Shown piece by piece: positions 24,891 to 33,355 of a stretch of 64,000 nt of DNA. The position numbers and the translations under genes are program-made. The stretch spans positions 62,001-126,000 of the forward strand of contig NZ_CP014619.1 of assembly GCF_002074055.1 (NCBI RefSeq), given 5' to 3'. This DNA is from Frondihabitans sp. 762G35 (lineage in GTDB: Bacteria; Actinomycetota; Actinomycetes; Actinomycetales; Microbacteriaceae). Numbering within the stretch: position 1 is the first letter of the stretch; every line of letters starts with the position of its first letter. The notes beneath the pieces are model-generated. The model searched no databases, was not told where the DNA came from, and was given only the letters and a program-made list of their open reading frames with translations.

Positions 24891-25364
24891 CTAGCGACGC
24901 GACGCGGCCCTGCCGTCGTCGTCGAGCATCTGCAGGATGAGGCGGGCCACCGTGCCGCCCATCTCGGCGACGATCTCGCGCTCGCTGTCGGTGAGACCGT
25001 CGGTGGACAGAGGGTTGCCGACGAGGCGCTCGATCGAGATCGCCTCGGTGGGCGGCTTGACGGGGGCAGGAGCCGGGGCGGCCGGGACGGGACGGGCCGT
25101 CGAGGCGCCCGGACGGTCGCGCCGCCCACCCGGCGGGGTGCTCACGGACGGAGCCGTGGCACGGGACGGGGTCGACGTGCGGGACGTGGTCGACGTGCGG
25201 GACGTGGCGGTGGCGCGGTCGATCCAGCGGGTGGCGGTGGTGATCGGGGTGAGCGGACGACCGGTCGACGGACGGATGGCGGCCACGAGCTGGTCGAAGA
25301 GGGGGTTGGCCGATCGGGCGTGCTGCGACTGGATCGGCATGGACGGGACGGGTCGTGTGTTCAC
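24891..25364 (-). CDS. Hypothetical protein with Ser/Thr/Pro-rich middle
   Basis: 157 residues from GTG 25364, which has GAAAGG 7 nt upstream. N-terminal ~45 residues and C-terminal ~45 (ISIERLVGNPLSTDG then an acidic amphipathic helix) look folded. The middle is a low-complexity, basic, Ser/Thr/Pro-rich linker with repeated TSRTSTT-like steps. No family recognised. The promoter region is strikingly AT-rich and shares a 16-bp pattern with that of the GntR-like gene at 41858. nucS lies upstream on the same strand. Confidence 0.6.
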   Translation of the reverse strand: MNTRPVPSMPIQSQHARSANPLFDQLVAAIRPSTGRPLTPITTATRWIDRATATSRTSTTSRTSTPSRATAPSVSTPPGGRRDRPGASTARPVPAAPAPAPVKPPTEAISIERLVGNPLSTDGLTDSEREIVAEMGGTVARLILQMLDDDGRAASRR

Positions 25365-25378
25365 GGGAGAACCTTTCG

Positions 25379-25394
25379 GATTGGTTATTTCACA
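25379..25394 (-). promoter_or_regulatory. TGTGAAATAACCAATC element
   Basis: Reverse-strand 16-mer in an AT-rich patch just before the start of the 157-residue protein. It matches 14 of 16 bases of TGTGAAATATTCAATC at 41797-41812. Confidence 0.4.
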
Positions 25395-25440
25395 TCCTAC
25401 GGAGATTCTCGGTCGAATCAATATGTATTTCAGATTGGAT

Positions 25441-26136
25441 CTAGAAGAGGCGGGAGTGCCCGTCGTCCATCCCGCGCATCGCGTCGTAGTCGAGGACGAC
25501 GCAGCGGATCCCGCGATCCTCGGCCAGCGTGCGGGCCTGCGGCTTGATCTCCTGCGCGGCGAAGACCCCGGCCACCGGTTTGAGGTGCGGGTCGCGGTTC
25601 ATGAGCTCGAGGTAGCGGGTGAGCTGCTCGACCCCGTCGATGTCGCCGCGCCTCTTGATCTCGACCGCCACCGCGGCTCCTGCGGAATCCCGGGCCAGGA
25701 TGTCGACGGGACCGATCGCCGTCATGTACTCGCGTCGGACCAGGGTGTGACCCTCGCCGAGCACCTCGATCTGCTCCGCCATGAGCTTCTGCAGGTGGGC
25801 CTCCACGCCGTCTTTCACGAGCCCCGGATCGACACCCAGCTCGTGGGCGGAATCGTGCAGGATCTCGTGGATCGACACCACGAGGATGTCGGCCGTCTTC
25901 GCCTGGGTCACCTTCCAGAGCTCCACCACGCCGGCCTCGCGCTGGTCGTCGTCCGGCTCGAGGGTCGAGAGGGTGCACGGGGGGCTCATCCAGTTGAGCG
26001 GCTTGTAGCTGCCGCCGTCGGAGTGGACGAGGAGGCTGCCGTCGCTCTTGACCATCAGCAGACGGGTCGCGAGCGGGAGGTGGGCGGAGAGGCGGCCGGC
26101 GTAGTCCACCGAACAGCGAGCAATGACGAGACGCAC
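25441..26136 (-). CDS. nucS: Mismatch-specific endonuclease NucS/EndoMS
   Basis: 231 residues from GTG 26136 ([20 protein letters not shown], the conserved start of actinobacterial NucS). The N-terminal DNA-binding domain leads to a RecB-like nuclease domain with GPVDILARD and AVEIKRRG (Asp and E-x-K of the active site) and a following [11 protein letters not shown] helix. The C-terminus ends in SRLF, like the sliding-clamp-binding tail known for this family. It cuts both strands at mismatches and replaces MutS/MutL in most actinobacteria. Likely its own transcription unit. Confidence 0.96.
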   Translation of the reverse strand: MRLVIARCSVDYAGRLSAHLPLATRLLMVKSDGSLLVHSDGGSYKPLNWMSPPCTLSTLEPDDDQREAGVVELWKVTQAKTADILVVSIHEILHDSAHELGVDPGLVKDGVEAHLQKLMAEQIEVLGEGHTLVRREYMTAIGPVDILARDSAGAAVAVEIKRRGDIDGVEQLTRYLELMNRDPHLKPVAGVFAAQEIKPQARTLAEDRGIRCVVLDYDAMRGMDDGHSRLF

Positions 26137-26165
26137 CCCCCAACGGTACCCGGCGGGTGGCTCGA

Positions 26166-26369
26166 CCCGGGCGCGCCGGCTGCGGCGTTGTCGTCGTCGG
26201 CGATGGCGCCGCCATCGCTCTCCTCCTCCGCCTTGCATCCGACGTCCCCGGGCCGCGCCTTCCCCGGCCCTGCCCGGGCGCGCCGGCTGCGGCGTTGTCG
26301 TCGTCGGCGATGGCGCCGCCATCGCTCTCCTCCTCCGCCTTGCATCCGACGTCCCCGTGCCGCGCCTTC
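26166..26369. repeat. Family B repeat, two tandem copies (107-bp period)
   Basis: Copies at ~26166-26262 and ~26273-26369 are almost identical. Each contains GGCTGCGGCGTTGTCGTCG, the near-perfect palindrome GCGATGGCGCCGCCATCGC and CCGCCTTGCATCCG. Two more copies are at 38867-39060. Not coding in a consistent frame. Confidence 0.9.
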
Positions 26370-26379
26370 CTCTCTGACC

Positions 26380-26434
26380 GAGACTCCACGTGTGGCCACG
26401 TTCGGGGAAAGTGAGCGGCGTGTTGTGGAGTCTG
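26380..26434 (-). repeat. Family A dispersed repeat, copy 8 (inverted)
   Basis: GAGACTCCACGTGTGGCCACG left end; the core reads in reverse (AAAGTGAGCGGCGTGTT). The last base of the right end is changed (TCTG). Confidence 0.9.
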
Positions 26435-26472
26435 GCGGGGTGGGAGTGCGGCGGGGCGGGGGTCGGCTGGGT

Positions 26473-26526
26473 GAGACTCCACGTTTGGCCACGTTCGGGG
26501 AAAGTGAGCGGCGAGTTGTGGAGTCT
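26473..26526 (-). repeat. Family A dispersed repeat, copy 9 (inverted)
   Basis: Near copy of the previous one, 38 bp away, same orientation. Both lie on the 3' side of the MFS gene. Confidence 0.9.
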
Positions 26527-26587
26527 CGGCGAAGCCGAGGCGGGGGGAGTGCGGCGGGGGAGCGGGCGGGAGCGGGGGCGGGGCGTG

Positions 26588-27823
26588 CTAGCGCCGCGAC
26601 GGCTCGCGCGCGGCACCGGAGGCGAGGCCCGCGGCCACGATGAGCACGAACACGGCGAAGAGCGCGTTGAGCAGGCCGAAGCGCTCGCCGAGGAAGCCGA
26701 TCAGCGGCGGGATCGCGAGGAACGCGACGTAGCCGATCGTGGCCACGGCGCTGACGCGGGCCGCGGCGTTGCGGGAGTCGTCCGCCGCCGCCGAGAGTCC
26801 GACGGGGAAGCCCAGCGCGGCACCGAAGCCCCAGAAGACGACGCCGACGACGGCGAGCCAGACGACCGGTGACAGGATCACGAGCAGCAGGCCCACGATC
26901 GCGGCGACGGCCGAGGCGCGGAGCATGAACACGCGGCCGTAACGGTCGATGAGCGGGGTCCCGGCGACGCGGGCGATGGTCATCGCGGTGACGAAGACGA
27001 AGAAGATCGAGGTGCCGGCGGCGTTCGAGACGCCGTGCCCGTCGACCATGGCCAGGGCGAGCCAGTCGTTGGCCGAGCCCTCGGTGGTCGCCATGCCGAG
27101 CACGACGAGGCCGATCAGCAGGGTGCCGGGCGTGGTCCAGATCGCGAGACGCGAGCGCCAGGAGCTCTCGCGGGGAGCCTCGTCGTCCGTGGCTCCGGCG
27201 TGTCCGAGCTCCTCCGACTGGAAGCGTCGCGTGAAGACGACGGCGGACACGGCGACGATGACGGCGAGCAGGGCGACGTGGGTCGCGACGGGGACGCGCA
27301 GGAGCTCGGCTCCTGCGCTGACGAGGGCCCCCACCATGGTGCCGAGGCTGAACGACGCATGGAACAGCGGCATGACCGTCCGCCCGAGAACCCGCTCGGC
27401 AGCCGCCCCGGAGACGTTCATCGCGACGTCGAGCGTGCCGTTGCCGAAGCCGAAGACGGCCATGCCGATGAGGATCGCCCAGAATCCGGCGCCCAGCGAG
27501 GCGCTCAGGCCGGCGACGACGAGGCCCACCGAGAGGACGCCGAGCATCGTCAGAGCCGTGCGGCGCGCGCCGACCGAGGCGATGATGTGGCTCGACAGGG
27601 TGATGCCGATGATCGAGCCCACGCTTATCCCGCCCGCGAGGAATCCCATCTCGAGCGTCGTGGCGTGCAGGATGTCGCGGATCGACGGCAGCCGGCCGAG
27701 CCACGTCGAGACGGCGAGCCCCGAGAGGCCGAAGACCACGAAGAGGGCGTTGCGCCACCGGACCACGTCTCGTCGGGTGAGCCCGCCGTCGTAGGTGCGG
27801 GTGTCGAGAGAGGAGGTCGCCAT
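26588..27823 (-). CDS. MFS transporter controlled by adjacent LacI regulator
   Basis: 411 residues from ATG 27823, 12 membrane segments. [15 protein letters not shown] follows the first helix, and [14 protein letters not shown] holds a motif-A-like turn in the second half. It resembles MFS proteins of the fucose-permease/YbjJ type. It is divergent from a LacI-family gene, and two identical 14-bp palindromes lie in the 144-bp gap, so the regulator probably represses both. A sugar or glycoside substrate is an inference from the LacI partner. Confidence 0.85.
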   Translation of the reverse strand: MATSSLDTRTYDGGLTRRDVVRWRNALFVVFGLSGLAVSTWLGRLPSIRDILHATTLEMGFLAGGISVGSIIGITLSSHIIASVGARRTALTMLGVLSVGLVVAGLSASLGAGFWAILIGMAVFGFGNGTLDVAMNVSGAAAERVLGRTVMPLFHASFSLGTMVGALVSAGAELLRVPVATHVALLAVIVAVSAVVFTRRFQSEELGHAGATDDEAPRESSWRSRLAIWTTPGTLLIGLVVLGMATTEGSANDWLALAMVDGHGVSNAAGTSIFFVFVTAMTIARVAGTPLIDRYGRVFMLRASAVAAIVGLLLVILSPVVWLAVVGVVFWGFGAALGFPVGLSAAADDSRNAAARVSAVATIGYVAFLAIPPLIGFLGERFGLLNALFAVFVLIVAAGLASGAAREPSRR

Positions 27824-27870
27824 CGGTCTTCTTCTGCTGGGAGTGCGGGAGGGGAGTCGGCGAAGCAGGA

Positions 27871-27884
27871 TCGAATCGATTCGA
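27871..27884. promoter_or_regulatory. LacI-type operator, perfect palindrome
   Basis: TCGAATCGATTCGA, a perfect 14-bp palindrome with the central CG of LacI-family operators, on the MFS side of the divergent region. Confidence 0.75.
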
Positions 27885-27938
27885 CCGGCGCCGTCCGACC
27901 ACCGTAGCAAGCCCTCCGGCACCCGGACAAGGGCATCG

Positions 27939-27952
27939 TCGAATCGATTCGA
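27939..27952. promoter_or_regulatory. LacI-type operator, second identical palindrome
   Basis: The same TCGAATCGATTCGA sequence, 68 bp from the first and directly upstream of the regulator's own -10 box, placed for autorepression. Confidence 0.75.
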
Positions 27953-27953
27953 C

Positions 27954-27959
27954 TAGGCT
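27954..27959 (+). promoter_or_regulatory. -10 element TAGGCT of the lacI-type gene
   Basis: Ends 8 nt before ATG 27968, so the mRNA is probably leaderless or nearly so. Confidence 0.55.
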
Positions 27960-27967
27960 CCGGTGGC

Positions 27968-29032
27968 ATGGCAGGATCCGAGCAGACGACGCCCGTGCGT
28001 CCGACCCTCGCCGCGGTGGCGCGCCTGGCCGGCGTCTCCCCGTCCACGGCGTCGCTGGCCCTCAACGACTCCGGCCCCGTGGCCGACGCCACGCGCGAGC
28101 GGGTCCTGCGGGCGGCGGCCGACCTCGGCTACGCCGGCCCCGACCCGCGGGCCCGGTCGCTGCGTCGCGGCCGCTCCGGCATCGTCGGCGTCGTGCTCGA
28201 GGACACTCTCCGCGACGCCTTCCGCGACCCGATGAACGTGCTCATGCTCGACGGGATCGCCGACGTGACGGGGGCGGCCGGATCCTCGCTCCTGCTGCTC
28301 ACCGAGACGCTCGGCCGGCCGTCCGCCCTCGTCGACGCGCCCGTCGACGCCGTGGTGCTCTTCGGCTGCAGCACGCGCGTCGACGAGTCGGTCGCGATCG
28401 TGCGGCGGCGCGGGATCCCCGTGGTGGCGATCGAGGGACGCCCCGTGCCCGGCGTGCTCGACATCGCCCTCGACAACCGGGAGGCGACCGCCACCCTGGC
28501 GAGGCACCTGCGCGACCTGGGGCACTCCCGGGTGGCGCTCGTGACGCTCGAGCTCGACCGGGAGCCCGTCGCCGGACCGCTGACCGAGGCCCGGATCGAG
28601 GCGGCCGCGTCGTTCACGGCCCTGGAGCGGATCCGCGGCGCGCAGGACGTCTTCCCCGGGGTCGGCGGCCGCTCGACCCTCGGCAGCAGCATCGAGGAGG
28701 GGCGCCTCGCGGGGCTCGAGCTCCTCGCCGACCCCGAAGGCAGGCCGACCGCCGTCATCGCGCAGAGCGACCTCCTCGCGGCGGGCGTCGTCCGGGCCGC
28801 GACCGAACTCGGGCTCGGCGTTCCGGGTGATCTCAGCGTGGTCGGCTTCGACGGCGTCCGCATCGACGACCCGGTGGCCGACGATCTCACGACGATGGTC
28901 CAGCCCGCCATCGCCAAGGGCCAGGCGGCAGGCCGCGGCGTCCTCGCTCTGCTCACAGGAGCCGCGCCCGAGCGGGTCGCATTCGTCTCGCAGTTCCGGC
29001 GCGGCTCCACGACGGCGCCCCCGCCGGCCTGA
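27968..29032 (+). CDS. LacI-family transcriptional regulator
   Basis: 354 residues. The N-terminal helix-turn-helix with hinge helix (LAAVARLAGVSPSTASLALN) is standard, and the rest is a periplasmic-binding-like sensor fold (GIVGVVLED, ALVTLELDRE, TAVIAQSDLLAAGV, VPGDLSVVGFDG). It should bind the two TCGAATCGATTCGA operators and control itself and the divergent MFS gene in response to a small effector, probably a sugar. No catabolic enzyme gene is directly linked downstream; the next genes are convergent. Confidence 0.93.
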   Translation: MAGSEQTTPVRPTLAAVARLAGVSPSTASLALNDSGPVADATRERVLRAAADLGYAGPDPRARSLRRGRSGIVGVVLEDTLRDAFRDPMNVLMLDGIADVTGAAGSSLLLLTETLGRPSALVDAPVDAVVLFGCSTRVDESVAIVRRRGIPVVAIEGRPVPGVLDIALDNREATATLARHLRDLGHSRVALVTLELDREPVAGPLTEARIEAAASFTALERIRGAQDVFPGVGGRSTLGSSIEEGRLAGLELLADPEGRPTAVIAQSDLLAAGVVRAATELGLGVPGDLSVVGFDGVRIDDPVADDLTTMVQPAIAKGQAAGRGVLALLTGAAPERVAFVSQFRRGSTTAPPPA

Positions 29033-29053
29033 CCGGACGGGGGCCGCGGTCTC

Positions 29054-30601
29054 TCAGGCGCTCGCGGCGATCCGCTCGGCGGTGCGCAGCGAAAGCGCCA
29101 TGATCGTGAGCGCCGGGTTCGCGATGACGGAGCTCGGGAACGTCGAGTTGTCGCTGACCCAGAGGTTCGGCACGTCGTGGCTCCGACCGTCGGGGTCGAC
29201 GACGGCCCGGGCGGGGTCCGTCCCCATGCGGGCGGTGCCGATGGTGTGAGCGGTGCGGTTGAGGACCATCGTCTCCGTGGCTCCTGCCGCTTCGACGATG
29301 CCGGTCATCGTGCGGATGGCGTGCTGCTCCAGCCGCTGCTCGTTCTCACCGGCCGTGTACGCGATGTGCGCCTTGGGCATCCCGTGGGCGTCGAGCTCGT
29401 CGGAGAGCGTGAGCCGGTTCCGTTCGTCGGGCAGGCACTCGGCGTTGATGCCGACGCCGGCGAGGTGGCGGTACGACAGCAGGGCGGACACGAGCTCCTG
29501 CCCCCAGAGGCCGGCGCTCCGCGCCATCGTCGTCGCGAGGGTGAGCGGCATCGCCCCGAGGCTCTGGATGAGGTAGCCGCCCACGAAGTCGGCGTCGTCG
29601 GGGCGGACGAAATCCTCCGTGATGATCGACGACGGGTAGCCGCGGTAGCTCCGCATCTCCTCCTCGAAGCGACCCCAGACCTGCGTCGCGCCGTGGACCA
29701 TGAAGTTCCGGCCGACCTGGTCGCTGCTGTTGGCGATCCCGGCGTGCAGCAGGAGTCGGGGCGTCTCGATGCCGCCCGCGGACAGGACGACGGTCCGGCA
29801 GCGCTGACGTCGCTCGACCCCGTCGCGGAGGTAGAGGACCGCGGTGACGCGACCCGACGCGTCCTGCTCGAAGCCGTGCACGCGCGAGCCGGGGCGGATC
29901 TCCGCACCCGAGGCGATGGCCAGGGGCAGGTAGGTGGTGTCCATGCTGACCTTGGCGCCGCTCCGGCAGCCCTGGTGGCAGCTGCCGCAGTTGGCGCAGG
30001 CGGGGCGGGTGCCGACGTGGTCCTGGTGCCGGTCGCGCGTGAGCACCGCGGCTGGTGCGTCGGTCGCGCGGATGCCCCGGGCTTCGCAGCCGCGGATCAT
30101 CATGTCGGACGACGCGTTGCGGGCGGGCGGAGGCATCTCGTAGGAGCGCGCGGGATCCCAGGGGTAGTCGGCCGGCCCCGAGACCCCGACGAACCGCTCG
30201 ACGCGCTCGAGGTAGCGGGTCAGCTCGTCGTGCTCGATCGGCCAGTCCTCGCCCGCGCCCTGCGTGGAGCGGAGGCGGAGGTCACGCGGATCGGGCCTCG
30301 GGGTGAAGGCGCCCCAGTGCAGCATCGAGCCGCCGACGCCCTGCCCGCTGTTGTTCGCACCGAACGCCGTCGGGTCGGCGCCGTCGCTGAGGCGCTCCTC
30401 CAGCCAGATGATCTCGGTGGCTTCGGTCTCGTCCTGCGTGAACGCCTGGGGATCGAAGTTCCGGCCCGCCTCCAGCGCCACGACGCGGAAGCCGCGCCCG
30501 GCGAGGTCGGCCAGGAGCGGTGCGCCACCGGCTCCGGTGCCGATCACGACGACGTCGACGACGTCGTCGTCTCCGAAGGACCGCATCGAGTCGAGGTTCA
30601 T
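29054..30601 (-). CDS. GMC-type FAD oxidoreductase
   Basis: 515 residues. The FAD-binding turn VVVIGTGAGGAPLLADLAGR follows a short start. Later come GVGGSMLHWGAFTPR, ACANCGSCHQGCRSGAK (a Cys-rich insert seen in gluconate-2-dehydrogenase-like large subunits) and the C-terminal HTIGTARMGTD...VSDNSTFPSS with the active-site His/Asn region. It oxidises a sugar-like or alcohol substrate with FAD. It overlaps by 4 nt (ATGA) the upstream gene, whose C-terminus resembles the small subunit of the same enzyme class, so the two products likely form a complex. Confidence 0.88.
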   Translation of the reverse strand: MNLDSMRSFGDDDVVDVVVIGTGAGGAPLLADLAGRGFRVVALEAGRNFDPQAFTQDETEATEIIWLEERLSDGADPTAFGANNSGQGVGGSMLHWGAFTPRPDPRDLRLRSTQGAGEDWPIEHDELTRYLERVERFVGVSGPADYPWDPARSYEMPPPARNASSDMMIRGCEARGIRATDAPAAVLTRDRHQDHVGTRPACANCGSCHQGCRSGAKVSMDTTYLPLAIASGAEIRPGSRVHGFEQDASGRVTAVLYLRDGVERRQRCRTVVLSAGGIETPRLLLHAGIANSSDQVGRNFMVHGATQVWGRFEEEMRSYRGYPSSIITEDFVRPDDADFVGGYLIQSLGAMPLTLATTMARSAGLWGQELVSALLSYRHLAGVGINAECLPDERNRLTLSDELDAHGMPKAHIAYTAGENEQRLEQHAIRTMTGIVEAAGATETMVLNRTAHTIGTARMGTDPARAVVDPDGRSHDVPNLWVSDNSTFPSSVIANPALTIMALSLRTAERIAASA

Positions 30602-31971
30602 CGTGTGCTTCCCATCCGCGGTTCCCAGCTCTCTTTCTCGTCGGCGCCCAGCCTCAGGAAGCCCTGGATCCGCACGAGGTCCCCGCCGTTCGCGAAGCCG
30701 TCGAAGCCGATCAGGGCCTGGGTCGCAGGATGCGCGAGCCAGAGCCGCACGAGATCGACCCGGCAGTCCTCGAACCACAGGGCGAGCTGGGCCGCGGTGA
30801 GCGTGGCGGTCGGCGGCTCGAACGTCTCGTCGACGACGGCCGCGAGCCGGGCATCCTGCGCGTCGGGGTCGAGGCTCGGGAAGTCGGCGAGGGCGTCGAG
30901 GGCGAGTCGGTAGGCCTCGACGTCGGTCGGCAGGGCTACGTTCCGCCAGCCGTCGGTCGCGCCGTCGGCCAGTCCGGTGTCGAGGCGGGCGGCGAGATCG
31001 ATCGATTCGCCCGGCTGAGGCACGGTGCGGTCGGCGACGGCGCGGAGCGTCGCGAGCTGAACGTCGTCGAGGACGCGCGGCCGGTACGCCGGGTCGTCGG
31101 CGAGAGCTCGTCCGGCCAGGATGCCGCGGGTCCGCGAGGAGGTGCGGCCGGAGGCCATCGTGCGCGCGACGTCGGCGGGGACGACCGGGCCGGTGCCCGC
31201 GGTGTCGTGCCAGAACCGGCGGATGGCCTCGGCGACCTCGTCGGTCCGTTCCAGCATGAGGAGGTGCCCCGCTCCGTCGAGGGTGAGGAACTCCGCCCGC
31301 GGATAGACCGGGCCGTTGAGCGAGCGCTGCGCCTCCAGGCCGAGGTCGCCGTCGGAGCCGCCCGCGACGATCAACGCGGGCACGGGCAGGATGCCGACGT
31401 CACCGGAGCGGTCCTCGCGGCTGCCGCGCTCGAGCCACGCGGTCCAGGCCTCGGGGGAGGAGCGGCGGACGTCGGCGACGACGAGCGCGTCGGCCTCGGC
31501 GTCGAGGGGAGCGCCGACGTTGCCGTCGACGAACGTCCGAGCGGCCTCTGCGTCGAGCGGCCCGTCGGCGGCCCAGGAGATCATCTCGGCGCGGCGGTCG
31601 TCGTCCATGGGCTCGGGGGTCGGAGGCGATCCCGCGAGCAGGACGACGCCCGCGAGGCCGAACACGCCGCGCTCGCCGGCCAGCGCACGCGCCGCCACGA
31701 GGGTGGCCATCTTCCCGCCCATGCTGTGCCCGACGAGGATCCAGTGGGTCGGAGCGTGGCGACGGATGGCCCGGATCACGTGCCCGACCATGTCGTCGAC
31801 GGAGGTGCCCGACGATGCCGGGGCGTCGCCGAAGCCGGGCAGGTCGAGCGCGACCGTGTCGAAGGTGTCGCCGAGGGCGTCTCCGAGTCGGTCGAAGGCC
31901 CGGGCGCTCAGGCCGAGGCCGGGCAGGAGGAACACCGCGGGGCGTTCGGAATCGGTCACCAGGGTGTTCAC
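30598..31971 (-). CDS. Fusion: alpha/beta-hydrolase + gluconate 2-dehydrogenase small-subunit-like domain
   Basis: 457 residues from GTG 31971 (GGAG upstream). Residues 1-~250 are an alpha/beta-hydrolase: FLLPGLGLSARAF oxyanion loop, nucleophile Ser83 in VGHSMGGKMA, and a His in GAGHLLMLER. From ~residue 290 the protein changes to a helical domain (LRAVADRTVPQPGESIDLAA, then WFEDCRVDLVRLWLAHP), like the gamma subunit of membrane gluconate 2-dehydrogenases. That domain normally pairs with the GMC flavoprotein, which is the next gene, translationally coupled. The hydrolase may release the substrate, for example by opening a lactone or ester. That is inference. Confidence 0.78.
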   Translation of the reverse strand: MNTLVTDSERPAVFLLPGLGLSARAFDRLGDALGDTFDTVALDLPGFGDAPASSGTSVDDMVGHVIRAIRRHAPTHWILVGHSMGGKMATLVAARALAGERGVFGLAGVVLLAGSPPTPEPMDDDRRAEMISWAADGPLDAEAARTFVDGNVGAPLDAEADALVVADVRRSSPEAWTAWLERGSREDRSGDVGILPVPALIVAGGSDGDLGLEAQRSLNGPVYPRAEFLTLDGAGHLLMLERTDEVAEAIRRFWHDTAGTGPVVPADVARTMASGRTSSRTRGILAGRALADDPAYRPRVLDDVQLATLRAVADRTVPQPGESIDLAARLDTGLADGATDGWRNVALPTDVEAYRLALDALADFPSLDPDAQDARLAAVVDETFEPPTATLTAAQLALWFEDCRVDLVRLWLAHPATQALIGFDGFANGGDLVRIQGFLRLGADEKESWEPRMGSTR

Positions 31972-32121
31972 ACAGCTCCTCCGTCGCGGGACCTCCCCGA
32001 CAGTACGCGTGCATCCTCCGGGGGGAAACGCTCGGCCGACCAGCGATGTACCCCGTCGAAGGTTCTGACGTATCGTCTGCGATCGACCATTCGGGATTCA
32101 CGAGTAAATAAAAGAAATACC

Positions 32122-32140
32122 GATCCGCTGCTCTCGGATC
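32122..32140 (+). promoter_or_regulatory. Hairpin directly before the AAA ATPase start codon
   Basis: GATCCG (7-nt loop) CGGATC abuts ATG 32141 and replaces a ribosome site. An AT-rich stretch (AGTAAATAAAAGAAATACC) precedes it. It may control translation; not tested. Confidence 0.4.
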
Positions 32141-33355
32141 ATGACGACGCGAGCCCTCACCGAACCTAGTCCGTTCAGCCCCGGCTACGGTCGACGGCCG
32201 CTCGTCTTCGGAGGTCACGACGACGAGTTGTCGGAGCTGTCGGAGGTCTTCGCGTCGCTCGATTTCGGCGAGAGCCAGTCGGTTCTCATCTCGGGACTCC
32301 GTGGCTCGGGCAAGACCTCGATGCTCGCGCGTCTCCAGGACGCCGCGCGAGACGAAGGCTGGCTCGTGATCAGCGACGATGCGAGTGCGGGCCTGATGGA
32401 GCGCGTGATGGAGACGACGATTCCGGCTCTGCTCGGCGGGCTCTCGCCGGACTCGCGGGCGCGCCTGACGGGTCTCGGCATCTGGAAACTCGATGCACAG
32501 TGGGAGTACGTCGACCGCCATCGGGAGATCAGGCCGCTCCTGCGTAGAGATCTCGTCGCGCTGTCCGAGATCCTGGCCGAGGAACGTCGACCCGCGGGAA
32601 TCCTGATCACCATCGACGAGGTGTCCTCGGGCAAGGTCCGCCTCCGCGAGCTGTCTCGATTCGCCCTCGAGATCTCACACGCGATCGGCGAAGGAGCGAA
32701 CATCATGGTGGCCTTCGCCGGTATCAAGATCGACCTCGACGCCCTGGTCGAGCAGGAGCACACCACGTTCCTCCGGCGCTCGCGCGAGCTGGACTTCCGT
32801 CGGCTCAGCCCGACCCAGACCCGGCACGTCCTGTCGGAGTCGATCCGGATCGGGGGCAAGACCATCGACGAGGCCGCCCTCGATCTTCTCGTCTCGGTGT
32901 CGCAGGGTTATCCGTATCTCGTCCAGCTCGCCGGCGACTATGCCTGGCGCAGCAGCGGGACCAATGCGGTGATCTCCGTCCACGATGCGGAGAGCGCGCA
33001 CATCCGAGCCGTCGCCGCCGTCGAGCGGAGAGTCATCAGTCGCGTCTACCAGGATCTTTCGGAGAAGGATCAGGAATTCGTCGCCGCGATGGCCGTCGAC
33101 GAGGGCCGGAGTCGGATCGCCGACATCGTGGATCGAATGGGCGTGTCTGCGCAGTACGTCCAGGTCTACAAGAAGCGCCTGATCGGAAGCGGATACGTCC
33201 AGTCGGACGGTCACGGTCACGTGATCTTCTCCCTGCCTTATCTCCGCGACTACATCCGATCGATGTCTCGCGAACGTGTCGACAGCCCCGTTTCCGACGA
33301 CTTGGAGAACTACCCCCCGCGCCCTGTCACTGCCGACGACGGTCGCGAGGCCTAG
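32141..33355 (+). CDS. AAA ATPase with C-terminal winged helix
   Basis: 404 residues. Walker A is ISGLRGSGKTSML (near residue 55), Walker B-like ILITIDEVSSG (near 155), and the C-terminal ~100 residues form a winged-helix (LSEKDQEFVAAMAVDEG, IVDRMGVSAQYVQVYKKRLI). This is the layout of ORC/Cdc6-like and AAA_16 ATP-binding proteins, which may bind DNA. It is less GC-rich than its neighbours, stands alone with an AT-rich leader, and ends on a CTAG shared with the convergent MATE gene's stop. Possibly acquired; function unknown. Confidence 0.8.
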   Translation: MTTRALTEPSPFSPGYGRRPLVFGGHDDELSELSEVFASLDFGESQSVLISGLRGSGKTSMLARLQDAARDEGWLVISDDASAGLMERVMETTIPALLGGLSPDSRARLTGLGIWKLDAQWEYVDRHREIRPLLRRDLVALSEILAEERRPAGILITIDEVSSGKVRLRELSRFALEISHAIGEGANIMVAFAGIKIDLDALVEQEHTTFLRRSRELDFRRLSPTQTRHVLSESIRIGGKTIDEAALDLLVSVSQGYPYLVQLAGDYAWRSSGTNAVISVHDAESAHIRAVAAVERRVISRVYQDLSEKDQEFVAAMAVDEGRSRIADIVDRMGVSAQYVQVYKKRLIGSGYVQSDGHGHVIFSLPYLRDYIRSMSRERVDSPVSDDLENYPPRPVTADDGREA

